Of a stretch of DNA of 64,000 bases, positions 1-9,529 are shown piece by piece. Position 1 is the stretch's first letter. Each line of letters begins with the position of its first letter. The notes beneath the pieces were generated by a model. That model had not been told where the DNA came from, ran no database searches, and was given only the letters and a program-made list of their open reading frames with translations. Source of the stretch: Stigmatella aurantiaca (GTDB taxonomy: Bacteria > Myxococcota > Myxococcia > Myxococcales > Myxococcaceae); assembly GCF_900109545.1 (NCBI RefSeq), contig NZ_FOAP01000003.1, forward strand, positions 186,001 to 250,000, written 5' to 3'. A program made the position numbers and the translations under genes.

Positions 1-542
1 AAGATGGTCTCGATGTAGCCCACGTTCTCGGCGATCGCGCGCTGCTTCAGCGTCTGCAAGCCCTCGCGAGTATTGGTGGACGCCACGTCGTCGAAGTACA
101 TGAAGGTGTTGAAGAACTGGAGGTCCGGGGGCGGCTTCAACGCGCCATGGTTGTCGAAGTCCTTGCTGGACCAGAGCTGCAGCAGGTTGCGGTAGGCGGT
201 GTCATCGGCCGCCAGGTCCTTGCCGCTGACACAGTCCGGCGGGGTGGGCCGCTGGTGCTGAATCTTGGAGGTGGCCTTGTTCACGCAGAAGCCCTGCGTG
301 TCCACCCACTCCAGGTATTGCTCGGCATAGATGGCGCCCGAGTAGTGGTGGTGCAGGTCTCCCCCCTTGGGCATCTTGTTCAGGAACAGGCTCAGCTCGG
401 CCGTCTTCGGCGCGGCGCCGGACACCAGGGACGCGAAATGGCGCCCGGTGACCGCTTCGTTGCTGGCGCCAGGAGCGCCGGGCAGGGTGGCGCAGCCGGA
501 CGCCAGGGTGAGCATCATCAAGCCAGGCAGGGTCTTTCGCAT
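1..542 (-). CDS. Adenosine deaminase-like lipoprotein (3' end outside window)
   Basis: The reading frame starts at ATG 542-540 and runs off the left edge; 180 codons are visible. The N-terminus is a lipoprotein signal (MRKTLPGLMMLTLASGC, lipobox LASGC at Cys17). About 35 residues later comes LNKMPKGGDLHHHYSG, which resembles the first metal-binding motif of the adenosine deaminase/ADGF amidohydrolase family (PKxxLHxHxxG), followed by a YAEQYLEW segment as in secreted ADGF-like enzymes. The inferred role is a periplasmic or surface lipoprotein deaminating adenosine or a related purine. A GAGGA-like ribosome site precedes the ATG. The catalytic C-terminal residues are not in the window, so activity cannot be judged. 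Confidence 0.7.
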   Translation of the reverse strand, partial: MRKTLPGLMMLTLASGCATLPGAPGASNEAVTGRHFASLVSGAAPKTAELSLFLNKMPKGGDLHHHYSGAIYAEQYLEWVDTQGFCVNKATSKIQHQRPTPPDCVSGKDLAADDTAYRNLLQLWSSKDFDNHGALKPPPDLQFFNTFMYFDDVASTNTREGLQTLKQRAIAENVGYIETI

Positions 543-842
543 GAAGGTCCTCGGAGGAATCTCGAACTCCCATCGGTGAGAGCCGCCGCCTCTCCCTAGC
601 AAGCGGGGTGCCTGCCCAGGTCCGGAGACCCGCCCAGGCGCGCACCCGTACCACCCGGACGCCGGGGGCGCCTTTCGGCGCGTCAGCCCCCGTGCGCCCC
701 TCGCCCTGACACGTCAGAAGCCCTCGGATGCTCTCTGGACGGGCGGGGAACCCCCCGGTGGGCCTGGATGAACCCCCAGGGGAACGGGGGAGAAGCATAG
801 ACTCGCCCACATGTGCCCCTTTTCCCCTGTGAGCGGCTTCCC

Positions 843-1991
843 GTGAGCGCGAGCGGTTCGCGTGATGCGCTCACCGGCCTGCGGTTCCTGGCCGCCCTGC
901 ACGTGGTGGTGTTCCACTTCGGAGGCGTCTGGTTCGAGAACCTCCCTGGCGCGCTTCAGGCCATTTCGGCGTGCGGGTACGCCTCGGTGGGGCTCTTCTA
1001 TGTCCTGTCCGGCTTCGTGCTGGCCTACAACTACCTGACGCCGGAAGGCGGGGTGAAGGCCGAGCCCCGCAGCTTCTGGGCGGCCCGGCTGGCGCGCGTG
1101 TACCCCGTCTACGCCCTGGCCCTGGTGCTGCTCGCCCCCACCGTCATCCAGGGCTCGCTGGAGGCGAACACCCTCCCGGTCGCCGCCGCGAAGCTCCTGC
1201 TGGGCGGGCTGAGCGCGCTGCTGCTCGTCCACGCGTGGCTGCCGCCCGTGGCGCTCTACTGGAACCCTCCGGGCTGGTCCGTCTCCGTGGAGGCCTTCTT
1301 CTACGCGGTGTTCCCCTTCGCCGCGCCCTGGCTGGGGCGGCTGCGGCGCGGACAGCTGTGGGGCGCGATGGGCGGCTTCTGGGTGCTGGGGCTGCTGCCG
1401 TCGCTGGTGTACCTGGGGCTCCAGGTAGACGGAGGGCTGAATGTCCTCAAGTTCAACCCGCTCCTGCGCCTGCCCGAGTTCCTCATGGGGCTGGTGCTGG
1501 GCCGGCTCTTCCTCGGCGAGTCCCCCTCGCCCCGCCACTCGGGGGCGCTGCTGGCCCCGGCGGCGGCCGTGCTCCTGCTCGGCGCCTTCGCCGCCAGCGC
1601 GTCCATCCCCTTCGAGCTGCTGCACAACGCGCTGCTCGCCCCGGCGTTCGCGGCGCTCGTGTATGGGCTGGCACGGGGCGGCGGGGCGCTCGGGTGGGTG
1701 CTGTCACGGCCCCTGCTGCTGCGGCTGGGCGAGGCCAGCTACGCGCTCTACATCCTCCAGTACCCCGTGTGGAAGGCGTCCCAGGCGCTGGCGGAGGCGG
1801 TGGCCCCGTGGGTGGACTTCCGCGCCCCGAAGCCCCTCTTCGCCGTGTACCTGGGGCTGCTGGTGGGGCTCTCGTGGCTCACCTACCGGTGGTTCGAGAT
1901 GCCGATGCGCTCCTGGGGCCGCAAGCGGCTCCAGGGGTGGGTGGCGCGCGGGGCCCCTCAAACGCCAAGCGCCTCCCCCGGAACTCCGTAG
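843..1991 (+). CDS. Acyltransferase 3 (OafA/YrhL-type) integral membrane protein
   Basis: About 382 residues with some ten hydrophobic segments. The N-terminus reads ALTGLRFLAALHVVVFHF, the hallmark of acyltransferase-3 proteins, with the conserved His in the first membrane helix. A conserved arginine segment follows (FWAARLARVYPVYALAL), and GWSVSVEAFFYAVFPF matches the family's second signature. These enzymes O-acylate exported or membrane glycans and lipids; the substrate here is unknown. The GTG at 843 is preferred because it gives a normal family N-terminus (MSASGSRDALTG). An in-frame GTG at 813 would add ten residues, and neither start has a strong ribosome site. The gene is monocistronic and converges on the next gene across a hairpin. 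Confidence 0.85.
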   Translation: MSASGSRDALTGLRFLAALHVVVFHFGGVWFENLPGALQAISACGYASVGLFYVLSGFVLAYNYLTPEGGVKAEPRSFWAARLARVYPVYALALVLLAPTVIQGSLEANTLPVAAAKLLLGGLSALLLVHAWLPPVALYWNPPGWSVSVEAFFYAVFPFAAPWLGRLRRGQLWGAMGGFWVLGLLPSLVYLGLQVDGGLNVLKFNPLLRLPEFLMGLVLGRLFLGESPSPRHSGALLAPAAAVLLLGAFAASASIPFELLHNALLAPAFAALVYGLARGGGALGWVLSRPLLLRLGEASYALYILQYPVWKASQALAEAVAPWVDFRAPKPLFAVYLGLLVGLSWLTYRWFEMPMRSWGRKRLQGWVARGAPQTPSASPGTP

Positions 1992-2008
1992 GGGAGGCGC
2001 CTGGTTGA

Positions 2009-2036
2009 GGCCGTGAGCCCCGGAAGGCTCACGGCC
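2009..2036. terminator. Bidirectional hairpin between convergent genes
   Basis: A perfect 11-bp inverted repeat (GGCCGTGAGCC / GGCTCACGGCC) with a 6-nt loop lies between the stop of the acyltransferase gene and the stop of the giant minus-strand gene. There is no U-tract on either side, so it is a probable rather than certain terminator. Confidence 0.65.
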
Positions 2037-2050
2037 CGGACGGTGGAGGC

Positions 2051-5000
2051 TTACTCGCCCGACTGCTCCAGGATGGTGAAGATCACGCGGCGGTTGTTCT
2101 CACGGCCCGCGGCCGTCGCGTTGGTGTCCACCGGCTGCGTCTCGCCGTAGCCCACGGCCTCCAGCCGGTCCGCGGCGATGCCCTCCTTCTCGATGAGGTA
2201 CGTGCGCACGCTCTTCGCGCGGCGGTCGGAGAGATCCATGTTGAACGCATCCGAGCCCTGGCTGTCCGTGTGGCCTTCCACGCGAATCTTGGTCAGCTGG
2301 GGATTGGCGCGCAGCACCGCGGCCACCTGCTTCAGCAGGCTGAAGGAGCGCTCCAGGATGACGTCCTTGTTCGTGGCGAAGTGGACCTTCTGGAGGATGA
2401 AGAACTTCTTGCCCTCCACGCGGACGTTCACCTCACCCTTGTCCGGGCACCCGTCCTCGTCCATCACCCCGTTGATGACCTCCGGCTCGTTGATGCACTC
2501 GTCGGAGGTGTCCGGGATGCCATCCTTGTCGTTGTCCGGATCCGGGCAACCATCCTCGTCCTGGAAGCCATCCTTGTCCTCGGGCTGGTTCGGGCAGCGG
2601 TCCTTGTCATCCGTCAGGCCGTCCCCATCCGAGTCGGGCACCGCATCCGGGCAGCCGTCCGCGTCCTCGAAGCCGTTCATCGTCTCCGGCTCGTTCGGGC
2701 ACTTGTCCGAGACGTCCGGGATGCCGTCCTGGTCGTTGTCCGGATCCGGGCAGCCGTCCTCATCCTGGAAGCCGTCCTTGTCCTCGGGCTCGTTCGGGCA
2801 GCGGTCGTCGGGGTCCATCAGGCCATCCCCATCCGAGTCCACCGGCACGGGCTTCTCTTCGGGCTTCGCGGTCCAGTTCACCCCCGCGAGGATGCGAAAG
2901 GCGGGCGTGCCGTAGCCCCGGGTGAGGCCCGGGCCCGCGCCCACGTGGGCGGTCAGCTGCTCGGAGAAGAAGTACTTCAGCGCGCCGAGCACCTCCAGCG
3001 GGCGCTCCTCCGTGTCGGCATCCTTCAGGCCCAGGGCACCGGCGATGGTGGCCTCGGCGGCGAGCTTGTGGTCGCTGATGTGGAAGGGCACCTCCGCGCC
3101 CAGGCCGTAGGCGAACTCGTTGCCCACGCTCAGGTTGCGAAACGTCTCGCGGGGCTGAAAGTTCACGCCCGCGTTGGCGATGATGCGCGTGCCCTTCTCG
3201 CTGGACCACTCACCCACGAGGCGCGGAAAGGCGGCCACCCCCTCCCGGCCCCGGAACTCGTTGCCGCCCGAGGTCGGAAGAATCACCGGCACCACGAGGG
3301 CCAGGTGCAGCCCACCATCGGTGGACAGCAGGCGCACCTTGGGGACCACGCGCAGGTCCCCCAGGCCCGTGGTGTCAATCGCCTCGGACAAAAGGGGGGA
3401 GAAGCGGTCCGAGGACTGCTCCTTCTGGAGCGTCAGGGGCACCGCCACGCCCAACTCGATCCGGTCGAACAGCGAGATGGAGCCCATCAGGTCGAGCGTG
3501 TACTGGTGGCGCACGAGGTTGTAGATGAACTCGTCCGTGCTCGGCCGGAGGAAGTTGAGCGGGTTGCGGGCGTAGTTGATGGACAGCCCCAGGTTCCAGC
3601 CCAGGTGCGGGGCGATCTGGGCACTGTGGAGGCCCAGCACGTCCCGGGAGCCCGGGCCCGGCTTGTACTGCTGCACATCGATGCTCTGGGAGTCCTGGGC
3701 CAGGGCCGGCGCCGAGACGAACATGGCGGCGAGCACGCCCAGGAGTCCTCCCATGCGCATCAGCCCCTGAAAGGACCGGCGGCGCAGCAGCGGCAGGGCG
3801 AGCAGCATCAGGGCCAGCGGAACGAGGGTGCCAGAGCCGGAGGAGGCGCAGCCACGGCCCACCACGCGGATGTCATCCCCGAAGCCGACGGTCACGGTCA
3901 CCGTGACGACATCGGTGCCGCCCTTTCCGTCCGACACCGTGTAGGTGAACGTGTCGGTGCCGGTGAAGCCCGGGTCGGGCTGGTAGCGCACCTTGCCATT
4001 CTCGAGCGTCACCTTGCCGTTCCCGGGCTGGGTGACTTCAATCACGGTGAGCGTGTCGCCCGGGTCCGGATCCGTGTCGTTATCCAGCACGGGCAGTTCG
4101 ATCGGATCACCACCGGGATATACCTCGTAGGAGTCCTCCTTGCCGTCGGGCGGGTTGTTGAGCGCGACGGTGACGGTGACGGTGGCCGTATCGGTGCCCC
4201 CGTTGCCGTCGGAGATCGTGTACGTGAACGTGTCGGTGCCGATGAAGCCCGGGTTGGGCGTATAGGTCACCACGCCGTTGACGAGCGTCACCGTGCCGCT
4301 GGTGGGCTGGGTCACGGCCGTCACGGTGAGCGTCTCGCCCGTGTCCGGCGCGGTCGTGTCGTTGCCCAGCACATCCACCACCGTGCCCGTGCTGTTCGCG
4401 GGCACCGTCACGGCGTCATCATTCGCCGTGGGCGGGTTGTTGATGATGGTGACGGTCACGGTGGCCGTGTCGGTGCCTCCGTTGCCGTCGGAGATCGTGT
4501 ACGTGAACGTGTCGGTGCCGATGAAGCCCGGGTTGGGCGTGTAGCTCACCACACCGTTGACGAGCGTCACCGTGCCGTTGGTGGGCTGGGTCACGGCCGT
4601 CACGGTGAGCGTGTCGGCCGGGTTCGGATCCGTGTCGTTGTTCAGCACGGGCACCACGGTGGCACCGCTGTTCACGCCCACCGAGATGGCGTCATCGTTC
4701 GCCACAGGCGGGCTGTTGGCCCCCACCACGGTGGTGCTCTGCGAGGCGGAGTTGTTGCCCGCCACGGGGTCCGTGGTCGCCGTGCTCACCGTCGAGGTGG
4801 CCGTGATGGAGCCTGGGGTGGACGGGGCCGTCACCTGCACCGTGATGGGCGGAGCCGCCTCACCCGTGCCCAACGAAGGCCGGGTGCACGTCACGACGCC
4901 TCCCGCCTCACTGCACGTCCAGCCCGTGCCCGTGGCGCCCACGAACACCGTTCCCGGAGGGAGGTTCACCGTCGCTGTCACCGAGGAGGCCGTGCTCGGC

Positions 5001-7120
5001 CCATTGTTGGTGACGTTCACCGTATAGGTGAGTGCCCCACCCACGACGACCGGATCCGGGGAGTCCCCGATGGACACCTGCAGGTCCGCCGTCGACGCGG
5101 CGACGATGGTGGTCGTGTCCGTGGCACTGTTGTTCGCCGGGACCGGGTCCACGTTGCTCGCCGGGGAGGCCACCGTGGCGGTGTTCGTCAGCGTGCCGGT
5201 CGCCGTGGGGCTGACCGTGCCCGTCACCGTGAAGACCGCCGAGCCGCCGCTCGGCAGCGACAGGAGCACGTCCGCGAGGTTGCCGGTGCCGCTCGGCACC
5301 GAGCACGACGACGCGGGGGCGCACGTCCAGCTCACGCCCGTCAGCGCCGCGGGGAAGGCATCCGTCACCGCCGCCCCCGACACCGCGTTGGGACCATTGT
5401 TCGTCACCGTGATGGTGTACGTGAGGGACTGGCCCTGCTCCACGGTCGTCCGCTCGTCCGTCACCGTGATGGCCAAGTCCGAGGGCAGGCACAGCGGCAG
5501 TGCCGCCACGGCCGCGCCCAGCTGGCCCGTGGCCCCGTACGTGGCGCCGTTGACGGGGAACTCCGCCAGGGCCGGCGACTGCGTGATGCCGCTGACACCA
5601 CCGGACACATCGCGCGGCACCGTGCCGCCCGAGGTGGCGATGTAGCCACCGCCACCGCCGCCACCGGGGCCTTCCGCCTCAGTGACCTGAATGAGCTGGT
5701 CACCGCCCTTACCGCCCTGGGCGAAGAGGCTCACGCCCGTCAGAGACCGGGCCGCCACCACCACCGTGCCACCCGCGCCGGCGCCGCCCGCCGAGTCATT
5801 GTGGGGAGGGGACGTCGTGTTGCCGCCATTCTGTCCATTAGAGGTGATGGTGCCCGAGCCCGTCACAACATCGGCCACCACCCACACGATGCCGCCACCA
5901 TTGCCACCCGGGCCAGCGGCCGCGTTGTTGCCATCGCCGGCACCACCGCCACCGCCCAGGAACAGCCGCGTCGCCGGATCATTCGTCACCGGCCGGCCAC
6001 CGAGTCCACCTACCGGGCGGCGGTAGTCCCCGTTCCAGCCGCCTTCGCCAGGGGCATACGTGCGCGCATCGAAATCGTTGGCGGAGAAGGTGTAGCCACC
6101 GCGGCCGCCACCCGAGGAGTTCGTCAGCGCACTGCCGTTCTCGGCATAGGCCGGATCCAGCGTCCACGCCTCGGCCCCGGTGACCGATCCGCTCATGACG
6201 CCCTGGCCCGACCAGGTGTTGCCGTTGCTGCCGTTGGCGCCGCCGCCACCGCCAGCGTTGTGGGCGTTGCCGCCGCCACCGCCGTTGGCCGCCGCGCCGC
6301 GGGCGTACCGGCCCCCGAGGGCGTCGTAGGTGGCCTTGTAACCGGCGATGCTCTCGCCCTTCTCTCCGCCGTCGTTGCTCGAGGTGGAAGCGTAGGCCAC
6401 CACACCGGTGATGGCGTTATTGTCCACCTCACCGCCCCGGAAGCCCGCCGCGCTCGCACTCAGCAGGCCGTTGACCGTCATGGCGTTCTGCACCTGCAGC
6501 GCCACGACACCGCCCTTGGTCCCATCCCAGGGACGGGCCACCACGCTGGCCGTAGCGTTGATGGTGAGGCGGGCCAGCTGCGGCACGCGCACCACCTGCG
6601 TCCCGGCCCCGGCCACGTAGCCGTTGCGCAGCCCGCTGCAGCCGGCCGTGCTGATGGTGATGGTGTTGCCGGAGATGGAGCCCACCGTGACGAGCTCGTA
6701 GAGCCCCGCGCCATTGAGCGCCGTGACGGTGCCGAACGCCGCCGAGGTGGTGTCCGTGCCGATGGTGGCGCCCTGCATCTGGATGATCATCAGCAGGTCG
6801 CCGGCCGCCAGGGCGCCGAACTCAGGGCTGGCGAGGTTGCCGATGTCGTCCACCACGAAGCTCGTGGCGCCCGCCGAGGCGGCAGCGCCGAGCACCGCGT
6901 ACTGGTTGAGCTGCGTGTTGGGCGCGCTGACGGTCAGGTCGCCGTCCACGCCCACGAGGGCGGAGCTGGCCACGGCGGGGGCGTCCATCACGGGGACCGA
7001 GGACTGCTCGGGCGGCGCAGCCTCCTGAGCGCACGAGGCGCTCAGGACGCCCACGGCCAGGCACAAGGCCTGCGCGGGCACGGACAAGAGTCGGGATGAG
7101 AAACTCCAATGCGGCTTCAC
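2051..7120 (-). CDS. Giant secreted protein: Gly-rich, DUF11, tandem-95 repeats, MYXO-CTERM-like tail, then OmpA with TSP3 repeats
   Basis: The GTG at 7120-7118 gives a lipoprotein signal (MKPHWSFSSRLL...GVLSASC); the frame is open 28 codons further upstream. In order the 1689-residue product has a glycine-rich region (ANGGGGGNAHNAGGGGG), about two DUF11 repeats (TYTITVTNNGP), three cadherin-like tandem-95 modules (PPVANDD...DTFTYTISDGNGGTDTATV), and a short Cys-hydrophobic-Arg tail (GCASSGSG...LLRRRS) typical of MYXO-CTERM sorting signals. Directly after that is a new signal-peptide-like stretch (MRMGGLLGVLAAMF...APALAQ, ATG at 3760), a barrel-like region, five or so calcium-binding thrombospondin-3 repeats (DSDGDGLMDPDDRCPNEPED), and a C-terminal OmpA peptidoglycan-binding domain (VEGHTDSQGS...RRAKSVRTYL). 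A sorting tail followed by a signal peptide in mid-protein suggests two genes fused, or separated by a one-base frame change. A separate OmpA gene would be 2051..3760. Confidence 0.8.
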   Translation of the reverse strand: MKPHWSFSSRLLSVPAQALCLAVGVLSASCAQEAAPPEQSSVPVMDAPAVASSALVGVDGDLTVSAPNTQLNQYAVLGAAASAGATSFVVDDIGNLASPEFGALAAGDLLMIIQMQGATIGTDTTSAAFGTVTALNGAGLYELVTVGSISGNTITISTAGCSGLRNGYVAGAGTQVVRVPQLARLTINATASVVARPWDGTKGGVVALQVQNAMTVNGLLSASAAGFRGGEVDNNAITGVVAYASTSSNDGGEKGESIAGYKATYDALGGRYARGAAANGGGGGNAHNAGGGGGANGSNGNTWSGQGVMSGSVTGAEAWTLDPAYAENGSALTNSSGGGRGGYTFSANDFDARTYAPGEGGWNGDYRRPVGGLGGRPVTNDPATRLFLGGGGGAGDGNNAAAGPGGNGGGIVWVVADVVTGSGTITSNGQNGGNTTSPPHNDSAGGAGAGGTVVVAARSLTGVSLFAQGGKGGDQLIQVTEAEGPGGGGGGGYIATSGGTVPRDVSGGVSGITQSPALAEFPVNGATYGATGQLGAAVAALPLCLPSDLAITVTDERTTVEQGQSLTYTITVTNNGPNAVSGAAVTDAFPAALTGVSWTCAPASSCSVPSGTGNLADVLLSLPSGGSAVFTVTGTVSPTATGTLTNTATVASPASNVDPVPANNSATDTTTIVAASTADLQVSIGDSPDPVVVGGALTYTVNVTNNGPSTASSVTATVNLPPGTVFVGATGTGWTCSEAGGVVTCTRPSLGTGEAAPPITVQVTAPSTPGSITATSTVSTATTDPVAGNNSASQSTTVVGANSPPVANDDAISVGVNSGATVVPVLNNDTDPNPADTLTVTAVTQPTNGTVTLVNGVVSYTPNPGFIGTDTFTYTISDGNGGTDTATVTVTIINNPPTANDDAVTVPANSTGTVVDVLGNDTTAPDTGETLTVTAVTQPTSGTVTLVNGVVTYTPNPGFIGTDTFTYTISDGNGGTDTATVTVTVALNNPPDGKEDSYEVYPGGDPIELPVLDNDTDPDPGDTLTVIEVTQPGNGKVTLENGKVRYQPDPGFTGTDTFTYTVSDGKGGTDVVTVTVTVGFGDDIRVVGRGCASSGSGTLVPLALMLLALPLLRRRSFQGLMRMGGLLGVLAAMFVSAPALAQDSQSIDVQQYKPGPGSRDVLGLHSAQIAPHLGWNLGLSINYARNPLNFLRPSTDEFIYNLVRHQYTLDLMGSISLFDRIELGVAVPLTLQKEQSSDRFSPLLSEAIDTTGLGDLRVVPKVRLLSTDGGLHLALVVPVILPTSGGNEFRGREGVAAFPRLVGEWSSEKGTRIIANAGVNFQPRETFRNLSVGNEFAYGLGAEVPFHISDHKLAAEATIAGALGLKDADTEERPLEVLGALKYFFSEQLTAHVGAGPGLTRGYGTPAFRILAGVNWTAKPEEKPVPVDSDGDGLMDPDDRCPNEPEDKDGFQDEDGCPDPDNDQDGIPDVSDKCPNEPETMNGFEDADGCPDAVPDSDGDGLTDDKDRCPNQPEDKDGFQDEDGCPDPDNDKDGIPDTSDECINEPEVINGVMDEDGCPDKGEVNVRVEGKKFFILQKVHFATNKDVILERSFSLLKQVAAVLRANPQLTKIRVEGHTDSQGSDAFNMDLSDRRAKSVRTYLIEKEGIAADRLEAVGYGETQPVDTNATAAGRENNRRVIFTILEQSGE

Positions 7121-7467
7121 GTTCAACCTGCTTTCAAAAGGAAGAGACCTTCGTCCCAGCACAGGGCCACTGCACAAGGCAGACCATGGGATGGGAGGAG
7201 CCATGCCCGAGGGAGAGGGACTTCAGGACCCCAGGCGGACAGTGTCGCGAGACATGTCAACGCCGGGCTCTTGACGTGTCAAGCAAGCGGCGAGTGTTTC
7301 TTGACACAGGGGTGGGGAGGCAGAAGCCCGCCTTCAAACCTACCCCCATGACGCTTCTTGATCCTTGAGAAAGGGGCCAGGGGGGCCCTAGAACCGGGAG
7401 AGGGCCCGCCCGCAGGCGTCAGCCCCCTCGACCGATCAGAACTTGGCCTTCCAACGAGCGCCTTGGC
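7121..7467. promoter_or_regulatory. Upstream region of the giant gene with palindromes and TTGAC motifs
   Basis: This 347-bp gap holds no convincing gene. At 7251-7258 there is a GACATGTC palindrome, at 7270-7283 an inverted repeat CTTGAC-GT-GTCAAG, and at 7300-7307 a further CTTGACAC. The cluster of TTGAC/GTCAA half-sites upstream of the minus-strand gene looks like an operator or promoter region, but no good -10 element is visible. Confidence 0.35.
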
Positions 7468-7722
7468 TCACCGCCGGGAGGCGCCGGGCAAGGAGCGGTT
7501 CTGCCACTCCTGCTCGATGTGCCCCTCGATTTCCTCACGCGTCCGGCGGGCATTCTCCAGCGCCGCGTCGATCTCCGCGCGGACCCGGAGCGTCTGCTCG
7601 GTGTCGGCGGCCCGGTAGTCCGAGGTCTCCGGGCGGGCCACGAGACGCCCTGTGCGCGCGGCGCCCCGCTTGGCCCGGACCTTCTTGCTCGGCGCTGCCT
7701 TGGGGGTGTTCTTTCGGGCCAT
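7468..7722 (-). CDS. Small basic hypothetical protein
   Basis: This is an 84-residue protein starting MARKNTPKAAPSKKVRAKRG. The start is fixed by a GGGAGG ribosome site five bases before the ATG at 7722-7720; the frame is open upstream but lacks such a site. The N-terminal third is Lys/Ala/Arg-rich, like histone-H1-type tails. The C-terminal half (TLRVRAEIDAALENARRTREEIEGHIEQEWQNR) is predicted as one long charged helix. A nucleic-acid-binding role is possible from composition only. No family is recognised. Confidence 0.6.
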   Translation of the reverse strand: MARKNTPKAAPSKKVRAKRGAARTGRLVARPETSDYRAADTEQTLRVRAEIDAALENARRTREEIEGHIEQEWQNRSLPGASRR

Positions 7723-7878
7723 GGGTGCCTCCCGCTCCATTCCTGGGTTTTCACCAAAGGTAAGGGGCGGGGGCCCGTCCGTTAACCGCACCGCCGCGAT
7801 CGCCCGTGCCCCGTGCCCGAGGACCGGCCGGCCAGGCAGCACCCCGGGTGTCCGTCCGGCGCGGGCAGCAGCGGAGCT

Positions 7879-8640
7879 TCAGCGTGAAGGGGCGCGTCCA
7901 CCAATCTCCGGGAAGCGCTCATAGGTACTCAAGAGCACCTCCACGTGCGTGGGGTCGTCGAGGTCCAGGGGCTTCTCCGTGAGTTGGACCAGCCATCCGC
8001 CTGCCGCTGTGCGCCGCGACCGCGAGAGCAGCTCCGCATCGCGTGCCAGGTCCGGAAAGCCGATAGCCCGCGCGGTAGCGGCCGGCCAGTAGTTCAGCCA
8101 TCCCAGCCGCATCGGAATCTCCGGGGAGCGGATGTCGCACGGAAGTTTGAGCACGGGGAGACCTCTGGGAGGAGGCCGCGAATTCGCCGCCCCGCTCTTG
8201 GTCTGACGCGCGATCTCCACCCCTGCCCGGAACGGCGTCGCATGCCCCCAGAACGCACGCGCGTTTCCCCCCATGCTCTCCAGCACGTCCGCCACAGCGA
8301 GGCTGTCCACGCTCAGAGGCAGCACCGCGTGGACTTCGAGCTGGGCCTTCCCCCCCGGCGAGCTTCCCGCCGGGCTTTCCCAGCCTGTCACCGTCACTCG
8401 GAAGGCGTCATCGCCACTGCGGAGGAGAGGAAAGCCCCCGTCCGCCGTCTCCCGGGTGACCCAGGCATCGCGATCCGGTAGAGCCATGCGCTGGCCCTCG
8501 CCGGAAACCATCCACCCCAGGTGCACGCCAGGCAGCACGCGTTCCATGCCACGGACCACGGCCAAGGGGCGTCCCTCATCGCCCACGAGCGCGGGCGCGT
8601 AGACGATCAAGGCAAGTTCATTTTCTTGCGTGGCCGGCAT
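7879..8640 (-). CDS. DUF5953-like protein, probable immunity partner of the adjacent SitA-like toxin
   Basis: A 253-residue soluble protein beginning MPATQENELALIVYAPALVGDEG. From memory this N-terminus and the GMERVLPGVHLGW segment match a myxobacterial family (DUF5953) found next to polymorphic lipoprotein toxins. Its ATG (8640-8638) lies one base after the TGA of the lipoprotein gene, so the two are translationally coupled. That is the usual toxin-then-immunity order in Sit cassettes. The inferred role is to protect sibling cells from the toxin delivered by outer-membrane exchange. No signal peptide is seen. The family name is recalled, not searched. Confidence 0.65.
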   Translation of the reverse strand: MPATQENELALIVYAPALVGDEGRPLAVVRGMERVLPGVHLGWMVSGEGQRMALPDRDAWVTRETADGGFPLLRSGDDAFRVTVTGWESPAGSSPGGKAQLEVHAVLPLSVDSLAVADVLESMGGNARAFWGHATPFRAGVEIARQTKSGAANSRPPPRGLPVLKLPCDIRSPEIPMRLGWLNYWPAATARAIGFPDLARDAELLSRSRRTAAGGWLVQLTEKPLDLDDPTHVEVLLSTYERFPEIGGRAPSR

Positions 8641-8641
8641 C

Positions 8642-9424
8642 TCAGCACCAGTCCATGACGGCGATGAGTTCTTCGAGAGCGGGGGCCGCGAGTTCGAGCG
8701 CGGCTTTGTGCCCGGCGTCGCGGACACCGACTCGAAAGCCGAATCCGCAAGCCCGTGCCAGCTCACGCTCGCGCTGCAACTCGACCACCTGTTTTGTGCA
8801 ACGGATGCCCTCCCTTGGGCGGTACCCTTCGGGGACGCACTCCGGGCGGCGCTCCGCCGGGGCCAGGGGTTCCTTCGGCCCAGGAGGAAACCAGTCCCCG
8901 CCTTGCCCCCCCGGCTTGGGCTTTCCGGCCGCCATGGCTTCCCTCGTGGAGGAGCTCGTTCGCAGCCCAGCCTCCGCCGCCTCCAGGCTTCCCTCTGTCT
9001 CCTCGGGATAAGCGCCCCGCCTCCGCGCATGCGCCTCCAGTTCCTCTTGGATGGGGACAGCCACCACCACGGCGCCGATGACCACCACCGCGCCCACGAC
9101 GATGTACGGCTGCGACAGAAGGCAGATGGCCACCATTGCTGGCACCGTGGCCGCGCCCACGGTGGCCACCGGACAGACGCCTTCCGTATCGTGGAAACGC
9201 ATCCTGCGCGAATCAAGCGCGGGGTAGCACCTGTGCACCAAGTCTCGCCAGGGCTGAGCGGCCTCCTGGACGGCACACCGCCCCTCATCCCGCCAGGGAA
9301 GCTGTGCCGCCCGTTGCAGGTTGGCTCTTCGTGGGCTGCCGCCCATTGAAACCTTGGGAGTCGGCTGCGTCGTAGCGCAGGCGGCGGCGAGCACCAGGAG
9401 GGCACTGCAAGTCCGGACGTTCAT
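8642..9424 (-). CDS. SitA-like polymorphic lipoprotein toxin
   Basis: The 260-residue product begins MNVRTCSALLVLAAAC with a lipobox ending at Cys16. It continues with a module known from SitA toxins of Myxococcus: ALPW/QLPWRDEGRC, then QPWRDLVHRCYPALD, then a hydrophobic VVGAVVVIGAVVVAVPIQEELEAH segment. The C-terminal about 70 residues, containing paired cysteines (RPECVPEGY, GIRCTKQ) and ending ALEELIAVMDWC, are the likely toxin domain, of unknown activity. SitA proteins move between siblings by TraA/TraB outer-membrane exchange and kill cells lacking the cognate SitI. The gene starts just downstream of the leader-distal end of CRISPR array 1 and is transcribed in the same direction as the array, so array read-through could express it. 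Confidence 0.7.
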   Translation of the reverse strand: MNVRTCSALLVLAAACATTQPTPKVSMGGSPRRANLQRAAQLPWRDEGRCAVQEAAQPWRDLVHRCYPALDSRRMRFHDTEGVCPVATVGAATVPAMVAICLLSQPYIVVGAVVVIGAVVVAVPIQEELEAHARRRGAYPEETEGSLEAAEAGLRTSSSTREAMAAGKPKPGGQGGDWFPPGPKEPLAPAERRPECVPEGYRPREGIRCTKQVVELQRERELARACGFGFRVGVRDAGHKAALELAAPALEELIAVMDWC

Positions 9425-9529
9425 GGGCACGCCCTGTCTTCGAACAGCCCGGTCTTGTGCGTCAAGGCAGGAGCCGTTCTCCTCCAACAAAACCTGCGCG
9501 TTCTTTCAAATACGCCCTCCCCCAGGGAC

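Noticed and set aside
2270-7099. 1609-codon open frame on the plus strand opposite the giant gene
   Set aside because: Composition is Arg/His/Gly-rich with no domain, as expected from an antisense frame of high-GC repeats; the minus strand holds clear domains.
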